Shown: positions 1 to 6,522 of the stretch, one piece after another
Layout: every line of letters begins with the position of its first letter
Position numbering within the stretch: position 1 is the stretch's first letter
DNA from: Nitrospirota bacterium
Lineage (GTDB): Bacteria; Nitrospirota; Nitrospiria; Nitrospirales; Nitrospiraceae
Direction of reading: 5' to 3'
Assembly: GCA_020028195.1 (NCBI GenBank)
Contig: JAHWYE010000041.1
Location: 1 to 9,613, forward strand
Length of the DNA stretch: 9,613 nt
Notes under the pieces: model-generated
Database searches by the model: none
What the model was told of the DNA's origin: nothing
Seen by the model: the letters and a program-made list of their open reading frames with translations, nothing else
Program-made: the position numbers and the translations under genes

Positions 1-390
1 GAAGACGCGGCTGGGCTGACGAAGGGCGGAGAGGGCGGCCCGGTTAATCCCCAGTGCTCACAGAGTGCGCACGCTCAGAAGGGAAAAGAGATAGGGAGCA
101 GCCAGCCCGCCCTTCTTGCTCGCAGAACCCGCACGATCAGAATGTGCCGGGGGACCTGTTGCTCTTCAGGTGCAACGGGTCGATGATACGCGCAGTGAAG
201 GACAGCCTGGCCGCTCCCTATCAAGCAAGCGATAAAATTGGATGCGCGCAGTTGAGGATCAACCAGGCCACCCTTGCAAAAGGAACTGACAATGGAACCC
301 TCACTGCCCATCCGTTCTAACCCAGCCGAGGGAGAAGAAGTAAGGAGCAAGAATCGGGGGGCGTAGCAGCACAGGGCGCATCAAGCGTCC
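1..390. other. Left-edge stretch with no supportable gene
   Basis: I find no gene here that I can defend. Short open frames exist on both strands (54-320 plus, 75-350 minus), but their translations overlap each other, are rich in Arg, Pro, Ser and Cys, resemble no family I recognise, and have no convincing ribosome binding site. The stretch lies downstream of the last minus-strand gene, which stops at 391, so it probably holds the 3' end of that transcription unit. The only structure I noted is a hairpin at 153-181, listed separately. I saw no clear intrinsic terminator with a U-tract, and no 7-base repeat array like those found further right. Confidence 0.5.
153..181. other. Hairpin in the gene-free left region
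   Basis: The arm at 153-162 (GACCTGTTGC) pairs with 172-181 (GCAACGGGTC) over 10 bp with one G-U wobble when read as plus-strand RNA. The loop is 9 nt. No T-run follows on the plus strand, and none follows on the minus strand, so it is not a standard intrinsic terminator. Its role is unknown and it could be chance. Confidence 0.35.
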
Positions 391-690
391 TTACTGCCGG
401 GACTTCTTGGCGGAGCGGGCAGCGTCCACGACGCTCCAGACTGCAAGGGCTAGGAGAAGCAACATGAGGGCGGCAAGTTGCCCGATGTTGTCAACCGGAA
501 CGCCCGAGTCGGCAGATTGTTGAAGTGCCTGGAGATCAACCGAGCCCAACAGGGCTCTGGCCAGAATCAGGAACCCCAGCAGAAATCCTCCCCCTTTGCT
601 CCATTGCCGATTGTAGAACTGCCCCAGGCCCGGCAGCAGAGCCGACAGCAGCGCTGCGAGCCCTGGTCTTCCTGAATACCCGGTCTCCAT
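391..690 (-). CDS. Small multi-pass membrane protein (TM2/DUF5683-like)
   Basis: A 99-residue protein of unknown function, probably in the cytoplasmic membrane. Near the N-terminus is a hydrophobic segment (about 10-22) running into the phrase PGLGQFYNRQWSKG (about 19-32). That pattern is typical of small TM2/DUF5683-type membrane proteins, where a Gly-Gln-Phe-Tyr-Asn turn sits between helices. A second hydrophobic stretch follows (about 34-48) and a third near 70-86, ending in a basic tail (AARSAKKSRQ). The frame stays open upstream to 921, but that part overlaps the neighbouring gene and has no hydrophobic or family character, so I chose the ATG at 688-690. No strong Shine-Dalgarno sequence precedes it. 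It lies 101 bp downstream of the histidine-rich membrane protein and may be co-transcribed with it. The family assignment rests on the motif only. Confidence 0.68.
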   Translation of the reverse strand: METGYSGRPGLAALLSALLPGLGQFYNRQWSKGGGFLLGFLILARALLGSVDLQALQQSADSGVPVDNIGQLAALMLLLLALAVWSVVDAARSAKKSRQ

Positions 691-791
691 GGTGCGGAGT
701 ATTGGAGAACAGCCCACCAATGTCAAGGTTTCAGCGCGCAGTTGGAGGACCAAGCTTGGACGTGGATCGCAAGAGCTTTGGAAAGGAGTCC

Positions 792-1574
792 TCACTCGGA
801 GTACACCAACAACTGGATTCCGATCAGCAGGATAAAGCCTGCCCAGGCCACTCCCCACGAGCGACTCGCCAGATTTTGAAGGTCTGATCCCTTCGTGGCT
901 GATGCCCGTTGCATCCTCCACCCGGACATAAGCTTGGAGGACCCGGCGGTGATCGCCATGACCCCCATGACGGTGTGATGGAGCGCGATCTTGTGGGCAG
1001 CAGGATGAGTACCATGGCTATGCAGGAAGAGCATCAGCCCGCCGATGACGGCAAAGGTGGGGAGGGGCACTTTCCAGATAACATGTCCAAGACGCCCCAT
1101 CCGTTTCAGCAGCTCGATCGTCCCGACGGTGAAGAGCAGGACCGCATAGACCTTGTGCTGCAGAGTTTCCGAGTCTCCGCCGAAGAATGTCTGGACGAAG
1201 GTAAGGGACCCGATCGGCCAGGCCTCGTGATCGCTCCAGATCATGAGATAGGTTCCGACTCCGAACATCCCCACCGGCAACAAGAACCGCGTCCAGGCCA
1301 GCAGGGCAACGGCCAAGGCCTCGCGGAGTTCACTCAGCCCGATGAGCAGGACAAACGCCCCAGCGATGTGGTGGTTGAATTCCGAGTAGGCTTTCCCCTC
1401 CGGAGATCCTTCCCAGATATCACCAGCCATGCCGCTCTGATGAGAAGAATCATGTTCATGCGCCGACTCCTGGCCGGTGCCGATGTGCTGAGCAACCGCA
1501 GGAGCTGAAAACAGGACAGCCCAGGCGACGATAGGGGCTACGGTTCCAAGCCACAGACACTGCTTAGGTCTCAT
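792..1574 (-). CDS. Exported histidine-rich multi-pass membrane protein, CopD-like
   Basis: A 260-residue membrane protein. Residues 1-28 look like a signal peptide (MRPKQ basic start, hydrophobic core, AVA cleavage site before Gln29). A short His-rich segment follows (His30, 39, 41, 45). Then come about six hydrophobic spans, roughly 68-82, 97-113, 142-155, 172-186, 197-212 and 241-257. Histidines cluster at or inside the helices: His68-His69, His116, His140, HSHGTH at 185-190, His194 and His199-His200. The layout resembles CopD-type copper proteins and related membrane proteins of unknown substrate. Copper or heme binding is inferred, not shown. An upstream ATG at 1613 would lengthen it by 13 residues, but those codons run through the terminator stem. 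The ATG at 1572-1574 has a good Shine-Dalgarno (AGAGGGA, 8 nt upstream), so I prefer it. The unusual point is that the start lies only 25 nt beyond the terminator hairpin. Confidence 0.78.
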   Translation of the reverse strand: MRPKQCLWLGTVAPIVAWAVLFSAPAVAQHIGTGQESAHEHDSSHQSGMAGDIWEGSPEGKAYSEFNHHIAGAFVLLIGLSELREALAVALLAWTRFLLPVGMFGVGTYLMIWSDHEAWPIGSLTFVQTFFGGDSETLQHKVYAVLLFTVGTIELLKRMGRLGHVIWKVPLPTFAVIGGLMLFLHSHGTHPAAHKIALHHTVMGVMAITAGSSKLMSGWRMQRASATKGSDLQNLASRSWGVAWAGFILLIGIQLLVYSE

Positions 1575-1581
1575 GAAGAAG

Positions 1582-1589
1582 GTCCCTCT
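1582..1589 (-). promoter_or_regulatory. Ribosome binding site deciding the start at 1574
   Basis: Read on the minus strand, AGAGGGAC lies about 7-8 nt before the ATG at 1574. It supports this start over the in-frame ATG at 1613, whose leader would be the terminator stem. Confidence 0.6.
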
Positions 1590-1599
1590 GACGTCCGAC

Positions 1600-1639
1600 A
1601 AGAAAAGGCCCATCCGGCTGACCGGATGGGCCTTTTCTT
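1600..1639 (-). terminator. Strong intrinsic terminator after the PCP_red gene
   Basis: An 18-bp perfect inverted repeat, arms 1600-1617 and 1622-1639, with a 4-nt loop. The stem has a GC-rich core (GGCCCATCCGG) flanked by A-rich and T-rich ends, so both strands end in TTTTCTT. It is therefore sequence-competent in both directions. No gene reads toward it on the plus strand, so its job is probably to end the minus-strand transcript from the PCP_red gene, whose stop is 22 nt before it. It also lies 25 nt before the next start codon at 1574, so it could double as a leader attenuator. Confidence 0.88.
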
Positions 1640-1661
1640 GATCACAGCACCCCAGGCCCGG

Positions 1662-2429
1662 TTACATGAATTTCATGAACTTCTCTTTGGCCTCGTCCAT
1701 CACCTGCGCCGTGATGGTCGTGGCGCCTCGCTCTCTCGCTAATCGCTCGATCTCACGACGAGCCATGGGTCTGATGAAGTCCGGAATGTTCTCCAGCCGT
1801 TTTTCGGCGTCGGGTGTCCAGGCGATCCCGTTCGAGTCGTTTTTCGAGTCATCCATGACCTGCAAGGTGATGGTCGTATACCCATGCTTGCGGGCATAGG
1901 CCTCGATGCTGCTCTGCACCATCGGCATGACGAAGGACGGCAGTCGCTCCAGTCGTTCCTTCGCGTCAGGAGTCCAGGTGAATTCCGATTTGATCGCGCT
2001 TCCGGTCTGGCCTCCGGAAGAGGTCAGCCCCATTTGTGCGACCACCGCGGAGAACGGGCAGCCCCCGCCGGATTTCTCTCCCTCTTTCTTCTCCGCGCCA
2101 GGAGCGGCGGCAGTCGCCGCGGCCGAAGCTCCGGCCGGCTGGCCAGCTTGAATCTTCTCGTTTAAATAGGCCGCCATTTGTCCCTTGCCTGCCAGGGCCT
2201 CCTCCTTGAGGGTACCGCGTGTCATTTCAAAGGGCTCCGCGGCGACCGTTCGCCCGCCAAGTTGGACCCCCAGGGAACTGACCATTTGGGTCTCGCCCGG
2301 GTTGGTCACCATGGAGAACTTGGCTCCGCAGGAGGGACAGCCGAAAAATACGCCAAGCGAACCCTCAGCCGGCTTCTCCACTTTTTCGAAGCTCATATAG
2401 GTTTCACAGGTCAAGCAGACGAATTTCAT
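1662..2429 (-). CDS. Zinc-ribbon protein with two PCP_red domains
   Basis: A 255-residue soluble protein. The N-terminus carries a zinc-ribbon type pair of CxxC motifs (Cys5, Cys8, Cys31, Cys34). A low-complexity Ala/Gly/Lys linker follows (about 92-122), then GGCPF at about 122-126. Two tandem PCP_red-like domains follow, at about 152-195 and 204-248. Each has the pattern W-T-P-D-A-x-x-R-L-x-x-x-P-x-F, then a helix with Glu, Arg and Ala, then G-x-T-T-I-T-x-Q-V-M. This small domain is known as the C-terminal part of the ChlB subunit of light-independent protochlorophyllide reductase, but it also occurs in non-photosynthetic bacteria. No catalytic chlorophyll-synthesis subunit is present here, so a pigment role is not implied. 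Start: ATG at 2429 with AGGAG five nt upstream. It follows the Mrp ATPase gene and precedes the terminator at 1600-1639. A role in Fe-S or redox protein assembly is an inference from the neighbour only. Confidence 0.85.
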   Translation of the reverse strand: MKFVCLTCETYMSFEKVEKPAEGSLGVFFGCPSCGAKFSMVTNPGETQMVSSLGVQLGGRTVAAEPFEMTRGTLKEEALAGKGQMAAYLNEKIQAGQPAGASAAATAAAPGAEKKEGEKSGGGCPFSAVVAQMGLTSSGGQTGSAIKSEFTWTPDAKERLERLPSFVMPMVQSSIEAYARKHGYTTITLQVMDDSKNDSNGIAWTPDAEKRLENIPDFIRPMARREIERLARERGATTITAQVMDEAKEKFMKFM

Positions 2430-2440
2430 TGCAAACTCCT

Positions 2441-2538
2441 GAGCTATGGGCTCGGGGCTATGGGCAATGGGCTAGCAGAGAAACGACCCGCTGATGCTCT
2501 TTTCCTATAGCCCATCGCCTATTGCCTATAGCCCTGAT
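2441..2538. repeat. Opposed 7-base repeat arrays, mrp/PCP_red junction
   Basis: Two arrays of 7-base units in opposite orientation. The first runs 2443-2477: GCTATGG, GCTCGGG, GCTATGG, GCAATGG, GCTAGCA. The second runs 2504-2538: CCTATAG, CCCATCG, CCTATTG, CCTATAG, CCCTGAT. Segment 2455-2472 matches the reverse complement of 2517-2534 at 16 of 18 positions, so the two can fold as a long hairpin with a 44-nt loop. The second array ends one base before the mrp stop codon (2540-2542). It fills nearly the whole gap between the two genes. Confidence 0.75.
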
Positions 2539-2539
2539 G

Positions 2540-3460
2540 TTAGAGTTTCTCGGCCAGGACTTTCTTATAGTCTAAAAGCGCACTGACCCGTTCCGCAATC
2601 TCCTGGTAACGCTGGATGGTCGGATACTGCTCGTCAAGGAGCGGCGCGCCCTTATCGAACGTGCGAGCCAAGGTCCGGTCAAACGGAATGCGGCCCAGCA
2701 ACGGGATATCCAATGCCTCGCACATCCCTTCGGTGTTGCCTTCGAACAGTTCGTGTTCGGCTCCGCAAGACGGGCAGCGGTATCGGCTCATGTTTTCGAT
2801 CATCCCCAGGACCCTGATGCCCATGTCCCGCGCATAGGTGACCGACTTCTGCACCACATCGGAGGCCACTTCAGAGGGAGTCGTCACGACAATGGCCCCG
2901 GCCAGATCCGGGATGAACCCCGCCATGACCGGCGGTTTGTCTGCCGCCGCTCCAGGCGGAAGGTCAGTCAGTAGAAAATCCAGATCCCCCCACATAATAT
3001 CAGCCAGGAACTCTCGGATCACATTCATCTCCATGAGCCCGAGCCAGACCGGGCTCAGGTCCATGGGCCCTTTCCATCGGACCGGGGAAGCTGCGTGGAG
3101 GAAGAAATCCATCGAAGCCACCTTGACCCCCAGAGGCCCGACGGGCGGGATCGCGCCCTCTGGAGTCATCCTGAGCGACTGTCCATGCATGCCGAGCATG
3201 CGGGGCACACAGGGCCCATTGAGGTCCACATCCAACAGGCCAACCCGATAACCTTGCCGAGCGAAGGCCAGAGCCAAGTTGACTGCGGTCATGCTTTTCC
3301 CGACCCCGCCCTTGCCGCTCATCACGAGGAGCTTATGCTTAATGCCGGCCATGCGGGCCTGGACCTGCTTCATCTGCTCGGTGATCTGCTGAACCACCTT
3401 CGCGTCGTCGCTGTACTGTAGCTTCCCCAGAATCGCTTTCAAATCCTTGCCTGGTGTCAT
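2540..3460 (-). CDS. mrp: Mrp/NBP35 (ApbC) family Fe-S cluster carrier ATPase
   Basis: A P-loop ATPase of 306 residues from the ATG at 3460. Family members bind a bridging [4Fe-4S] cluster and hand it to apo-proteins in the cytoplasm. Seen here: a deviant Walker A SGKGGVGKS (about 48-56), the Mrp signature LLDVDLNGPCVPRMLG (about 75-90, with Cys where most members have Ser after GP), LLTDLPPG (about 163-170), and the CxxC pair in RCPSCG (Cys229, Cys232) that holds the cluster. The usual N-terminal DUF59 domain is missing; a short helical lead takes its place. An in-frame GTG at 3490 would add 10 residues but has no ribosome binding site. The ATG at 3460 has GCGGAGCGG about 6 nt before it. It follows cysN after a 230-nt repeat-filled gap and is followed by the PCP_red gene. 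CysH and the sulfite reductase upstream both need Fe-S clusters and are plausible clients. Confidence 0.92.
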   Translation of the reverse strand: MTPGKDLKAILGKLQYSDDAKVVQQITEQMKQVQARMAGIKHKLLVMSGKGGVGKSMTAVNLALAFARQGYRVGLLDVDLNGPCVPRMLGMHGQSLRMTPEGAIPPVGPLGVKVASMDFFLHAASPVRWKGPMDLSPVWLGLMEMNVIREFLADIMWGDLDFLLTDLPPGAAADKPPVMAGFIPDLAGAIVVTTPSEVASDVVQKSVTYARDMGIRVLGMIENMSRYRCPSCGAEHELFEGNTEGMCEALDIPLLGRIPFDRTLARTFDKGAPLLDEQYPTIQRYQEIAERVSALLDYKKVLAEKL

Positions 3461-3466
3461 GAAAAA

Positions 3467-3475
3467 CCGCTCCGC
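3467..3475 (-). promoter_or_regulatory. Ribosome binding site deciding the mrp start
   Basis: On the minus strand GCGGAGCGG precedes the ATG at 3460; its GGAG core lies 9 nt upstream. It lies inside the 10 extra codons that a GTG start at 3490 would use, so it favours the ATG. Confidence 0.5.
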
Positions 3476-3540
3476 TTCGAAGTCAGTCACGCTGACAGAC
3501 CGTTAACGCTAGCACAGGGGTTTCCAGAGAGTCAAACCAC

Positions 3541-3692
3541 GCTGACGGCTGATGGCGATGCTGAAGAGCTTATGGCTTCTAGCTCATAGCAAGAAGGTGC
3601 CAGCTCTAGCCGATTGCCATTCGCCATAGGCTCTGCTGGCCGCTCTGGCCATTCGCCATGAGCTATCGGCTATTCGCCATGTGCTCTTCGCT
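3541..3692. repeat. Long opposed 7-base repeat arrays, cysN/mrp junction
   Basis: The left part (3541-3595) reads as units such as GCTGACG, GCTGATG, GCTGAAG, GCTTATG, GCTTCTA, GCTCATA and GCAAGAA, with two small phase slips. The right part (3609-3692) holds twelve consecutive units in one phase, from GCCGATT through GCCATTC, GCCATAG, ATTCGCC and ATGAGCT to CTTCGCT. ATTCGCCAT occurs three times (3619, 3651, 3672). Segment 3580-3590 matches the reverse complement of 3655-3665 at 10 of 11 positions. The last unit overlaps the cysN stop codon (3691-3693). No coding capacity or T-tract terminator was seen in this gap. Confidence 0.7.
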
Positions 3693-5517
3693 AGATCGAA
3701 TACTGGAACGTCGGTTTCGCGCCGATGGCATGAGCCAGAACGCCCCGGCGCTTCAGTTCTTCAATGATCTGTCTGGCTGCATCATCGAAATCCTTGGGGC
3801 CGGCGAAGACCAGATCCGTGTGAGACGGCGGCTCCTCCTCTGTTTTGCTCATATGAACAGCGATCACCGGGGCCGGATTCACCAGGGTCCGAATGGCCTG
3901 GTGATCGGCCTGGCCGAAGGTGTTGGTGGTCGAGACCACGATCAGCCCTGTATCCATCAGGAGGCGGGCGACCTCGCCGAAACGCCGGACCATCTCGGCT
4001 GCGTCTCCTTCCACGATGTCGCTGTCGAGGCCGCGCCGGAGGTTCTCGCCGTCCAACAGGTAGGCATGGCGGCCATCAGCCACGAGCTGGACCTCGAGAC
4101 GGCGGGCCAGGAAGGACTTGCCTGTGTGGCGTCCACCGGTGATCAGCACCAACGCCGCACGATGCCCGTATTGAGCCGCCCGATTATCGGGACCCACCTC
4201 ACCCTTGACCCAAGCGATGTCCCGCCGGCGGGCTTCCTCGCGCCAGACCGTTTGCTCGTCCCGAATCCCTTCGGTGATGATGCCGCCGCCGGACACGTCA
4301 TACTGGTCCACGAGGACGAACCGGCCCGTGACCTCGAAGTCGCTGTAGAGGTCGAGAGCCAGAGGGTTTTTGGTACGAATCGTCAGTTCGGCCACTTCGT
4401 TCCTGCCGACGGTAGTTTGGGTCTGCCGGGCGGCGAGGTCGCCGGCATCAATGATCCGATGAATAGCGGCGACCTCGCACTCAACCTCACGGGTCGCCAG
4501 GCGCAGCAAGTACTTCCTGCCGGTCTCCAGCGGGCGTTTCCCCATCCAGAAAAGATTGCAGCGGAAGGTGGTGGAGACCAGCGGCACCGAGTCATCGAGC
4601 GAGGCGACTTCGCCTCTTTCGATAAAGATCTGTTCGTCGAGCACGATGCCGGTGGACTGACCTGCTCTCGCTTCCGTGGCAGCCGGTTCCACATTAAACC
4701 ACTCGATGGACTTCACGTTCGCCGATTTGTTGGACGGGGAGAACACAAGCCGATCCCCAACCTTCACCATTCCCGAGGCAATGCGGCCAGCGATGATCCG
4801 GCGGGCGTCGAACTTGTAGATGTCCTGAACAGGAAACCGCAGTGGTTGGTGTTCCCGTTCGGTCTCTTTCCGGAACAGGCCGAGAGTCTCCAGCGCGGTC
4901 GGGCCGCTGTACCAGGGCATGTTGGGACTCTGCTTCACGATATTGTCTCCCAGCTTGGCGCTGGCCGGCACAAACCGCTCCGGCGTGACCTTGAGCTGGG
5001 CCAGAAACTCCCGGTATTCCCTTTCGATAGCCTTGTATACGTCCTGCCGGTAGTCGACCAGGTCCATCTTATTGACAACGACGGCGACTTGTCGGACACC
5101 GAGCAGCGACAGCAGGTACCCGTGCTTTTTCGACTGTTCCTTGACGCCCTCTTGCGCGTCGATGAGCAGCAAGGCCGCCTCCGCGCGCGCGGCGCCGGAG
5201 ATCATGTTCTTGAGAAACTCCTTGTGCCCCGGGGCGTCGATGATGATGTACTGTCTGCCTTTCCAGGTAAAGAACGTGCGCGCCGTATCGATGGTGATCC
5301 CCTGTTCCTGTTCCTCGAGGAACGCATCGAAGAGGAACGCGTATTCGAACTCTTTCCCTTGCTGGCGACAAATGGATCGGACCTTATCCAGCTTACCCTC
5401 GGGAAGAGAGCCGGTGTCGGCGAACAGACGACCAAGCAGCGTGGACTTGCCGTGATCCACGTGGCCGACGATGACGATGTTGAGATGCTCGCTGGGTGCG
5501 GTGAGCGCGGTAGTCAT
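3691..5517 (-). CDS. cysN: ATP sulfurylase GTPase subunit CysN fused to a diverged CysC-like domain
   Basis: A 608-residue protein. The CysN part couples GTP hydrolysis to APS synthesis by CysD. All GTPase motifs are present: GHVDHGKST (18-26), the switch segment EQGITID (71-77), DAPGH (94-98), NKMD (149-152) and SAK (186-188), followed by two EF-Tu-like beta-barrel domains to about residue 440. The C-terminus (about 453-608) resembles APS kinase (CysC): a P-loop GGRHTGKS (461-468), LDGENLRRGL (488-497) and RRFGEVARLL (511-520). It is about 155 residues, whereas CysC is usually near 180-200. The conserved FISPxR region is replaced by STTNTFGQADHQ, and the later KARxG and FTG segments are absent. 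PAPS synthesis by this domain is therefore doubtful, although ATP binding may remain. The ATG at 5517 has no evident Shine-Dalgarno sequence; translation may be coupled to a small upstream frame whose TGA overlaps the ATG. It lies downstream of cysD, as in canonical cysDN operons. Confidence 0.95.
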   Translation of the reverse strand: MTTALTAPSEHLNIVIVGHVDHGKSTLLGRLFADTGSLPEGKLDKVRSICRQQGKEFEYAFLFDAFLEEQEQGITIDTARTFFTWKGRQYIIIDAPGHKEFLKNMISGAARAEAALLLIDAQEGVKEQSKKHGYLLSLLGVRQVAVVVNKMDLVDYRQDVYKAIEREYREFLAQLKVTPERFVPASAKLGDNIVKQSPNMPWYSGPTALETLGLFRKETEREHQPLRFPVQDIYKFDARRIIAGRIASGMVKVGDRLVFSPSNKSANVKSIEWFNVEPAATEARAGQSTGIVLDEQIFIERGEVASLDDSVPLVSTTFRCNLFWMGKRPLETGRKYLLRLATREVECEVAAIHRIIDAGDLAARQTQTTVGRNEVAELTIRTKNPLALDLYSDFEVTGRFVLVDQYDVSGGGIITEGIRDEQTVWREEARRRDIAWVKGEVGPDNRAAQYGHRAALVLITGGRHTGKSFLARRLEVQLVADGRHAYLLDGENLRRGLDSDIVEGDAAEMVRRFGEVARLLMDTGLIVVSTTNTFGQADHQAIRTLVNPAPVIAVHMSKTEEEPPSHTDLVFAGPKDFDDAARQIIEELKRRGVLAHAIGAKPTFQYSI

Positions 5518-5720
5518 ACCGGATTAGCGGTGTTAACGGGATGCTCGAAAAGGCCAACCAACGAGGCCGCCCATAAATTATTTACATCCGCAGGCGGGGC
5601 AGGGTTCGACTCTACTGCGCGCGTCCATCGAGCACATTCTGATCGTGCGCGCTGCGCGAGCAAGGAGGCGGACCCTGCCATGCCTGCTCCCCGTAGCTTT
5701 TTCAGCATCCCGTGCGTCAC
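5514..5720 (-). CDS. Possible 68-codon coupling ORF between cysD and cysN
   Basis: This frame exactly fills the 199-nt gap between cysD and cysN. It would start at a GTG (5718-5720) overlapping the cysD stop TGA as GTGA. It ends at a TGA (5514-5516) overlapping the cysN start as ATGA. The 68-residue translation begins MTHGMLKKLRG, is basic in the first half, and resembles nothing I know; it may be a chance open frame in high-GC DNA. An internal ATG at 5708 is an alternative start. In favour are the two four-base overlaps and the lack of a ribosome binding site before cysN, which would fit translational coupling. Against are no recognisable domain, an uneven composition and no ribosome binding site of its own. 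No repeat array and no terminator were seen in this gap. Confidence 0.3.
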   Translation of the reverse strand: MTHGMLKKLRGAGMAGSASLLAQRARSECARWTRAVESNPAPPADVNNLWAASLVGLFEHPVNTANPV

Positions 5721-6514
5721 ATATAGCCGTCTTTGCGCAACAGTTCCATGCCTCGTCCCTCATCCTGAGCACGACCGGACCGCTCGGCGACGGTGGTTTG
5801 ACGGAGCTCCTCGATGATCTCGTCGACGCTCCGCGCGGAAGATTTGATCGGGAAGGTGCAGGGGGCGCACCCCAGGCTCCGGTACCTGGTCCCATCCCCG
5901 TGATCCAGATAGAGGTCAATGAAGGGGATGTTCTCCAGCTTGATGTATTCCCAGATATTGATTTCGGTCCAGTCCAGCAAGGGATGAATGCGGATATGCG
6001 TCCCCTCAGGGAAGGTAGTCTTGAACTGGTCCCAGAGTTCCGGCGGTTGCTCACGGAAGTCCCAGTCTCCGTGCTTGTCTCGCGGAGAGAAGTACCGTTC
6101 CTTGGCTCTGGTTCCTTCCTCGTCTGCCCGCACGCCCAGGATGATTCCCGTATAACCCTTTTCCGCGATCAGGTTCTTGAGCCCGTTCGTCTTCAGCGCG
6201 GTGCAGCAGACGACTCGTCCGAGCTGGTGGTTCATCCCGTTTGCGAGAGCGTCCTTGTTCTGTCCGATCACAAGGTTCAACCGCCATTCGCGGGCCAGCC
6301 GATCACGGTATTCGATCATGGCTGGGATCTTGTAGCTGGTATCAATATGGATCAGTGGAAACGGAACATGGCCGAAGAAGGCCTTCCGCGCCAGCCACAG
6401 CAAGACCGTCGAATCCTTACCCATGGACCAGAGCATGGCCAGGTTATCAAAGTGCTTGTAGGCTTCTCGAAGGATATAGACACTCTGGTCTTCCAACTGA
6501 CGGAGATGTTTCAT
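5717..6514 (-). CDS. cysD: Sulfate adenylyltransferase small subunit CysD
   Basis: A 265-residue catalytic subunit of ATP sulfurylase, forming adenylyl sulfate (APS) and pyrophosphate from ATP and sulfate in the cytoplasm. It belongs to the PP-loop family. Visible motifs are the PP-loop SMGKDST (30-36, with Met where many members have Ile or Gly), ARKAFFG (42-48), FPLIHIDTSYKIPAMIEYRD (52-71), ILGVRADEEGTRAKER near 124-139, the YRSLGCAPCT segment near 211-220, and the usual C-terminal end GRGMELLRKDGYM. It aligns end to end with known CysD by eye, with a slightly shorter N-terminus. The ATG at 6514 lies 8 bp after the stop of the TrpD-like gene, with AAGGG only 2 nt upstream, so translational coupling is likely. 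It is followed by cysN after a 199-nt gap, unusually long for this gene pair. Confidence 0.95.
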   Translation of the reverse strand: MKHLRQLEDQSVYILREAYKHFDNLAMLWSMGKDSTVLLWLARKAFFGHVPFPLIHIDTSYKIPAMIEYRDRLAREWRLNLVIGQNKDALANGMNHQLGRVVCCTALKTNGLKNLIAEKGYTGIILGVRADEEGTRAKERYFSPRDKHGDWDFREQPPELWDQFKTTFPEGTHIRIHPLLDWTEINIWEYIKLENIPFIDLYLDHGDGTRYRSLGCAPCTFPIKSSARSVDEIIEELRQTTVAERSGRAQDEGRGMELLRKDGYM

Positions 6515-6522
6515 AACCCTTG

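Noticed and set aside
391..921. A longer form of the small membrane protein starting at 921
   Set aside because: The extra 77 codons overlap the end of the neighbouring gene and look non-coding. Hydrophobic, family-like sequence begins at the ATG at 690.
1662..2429. The PCP_red protein as a chlorophyll-synthesis enzyme
   Set aside because: Only the small C-terminal domain type is present, twice; the catalytic parts of ChlB, and ChlN and ChlL, are not in the window.
5588..5622. A tRNA-like phrase (GGGTTCGACTCTAC) in the cysD/cysN gap
   Set aside because: The flanking bases do not form a T-arm stem, and no acceptor or anticodon arm could be drawn around it.
3658..5817. A 719-codon plus-strand open frame opposite cysN
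   Set aside because: It is antisense to an unmistakable cysN with all GTPase motifs. Its translation has no family resemblance, and long antisense frames are common in high-GC genes.
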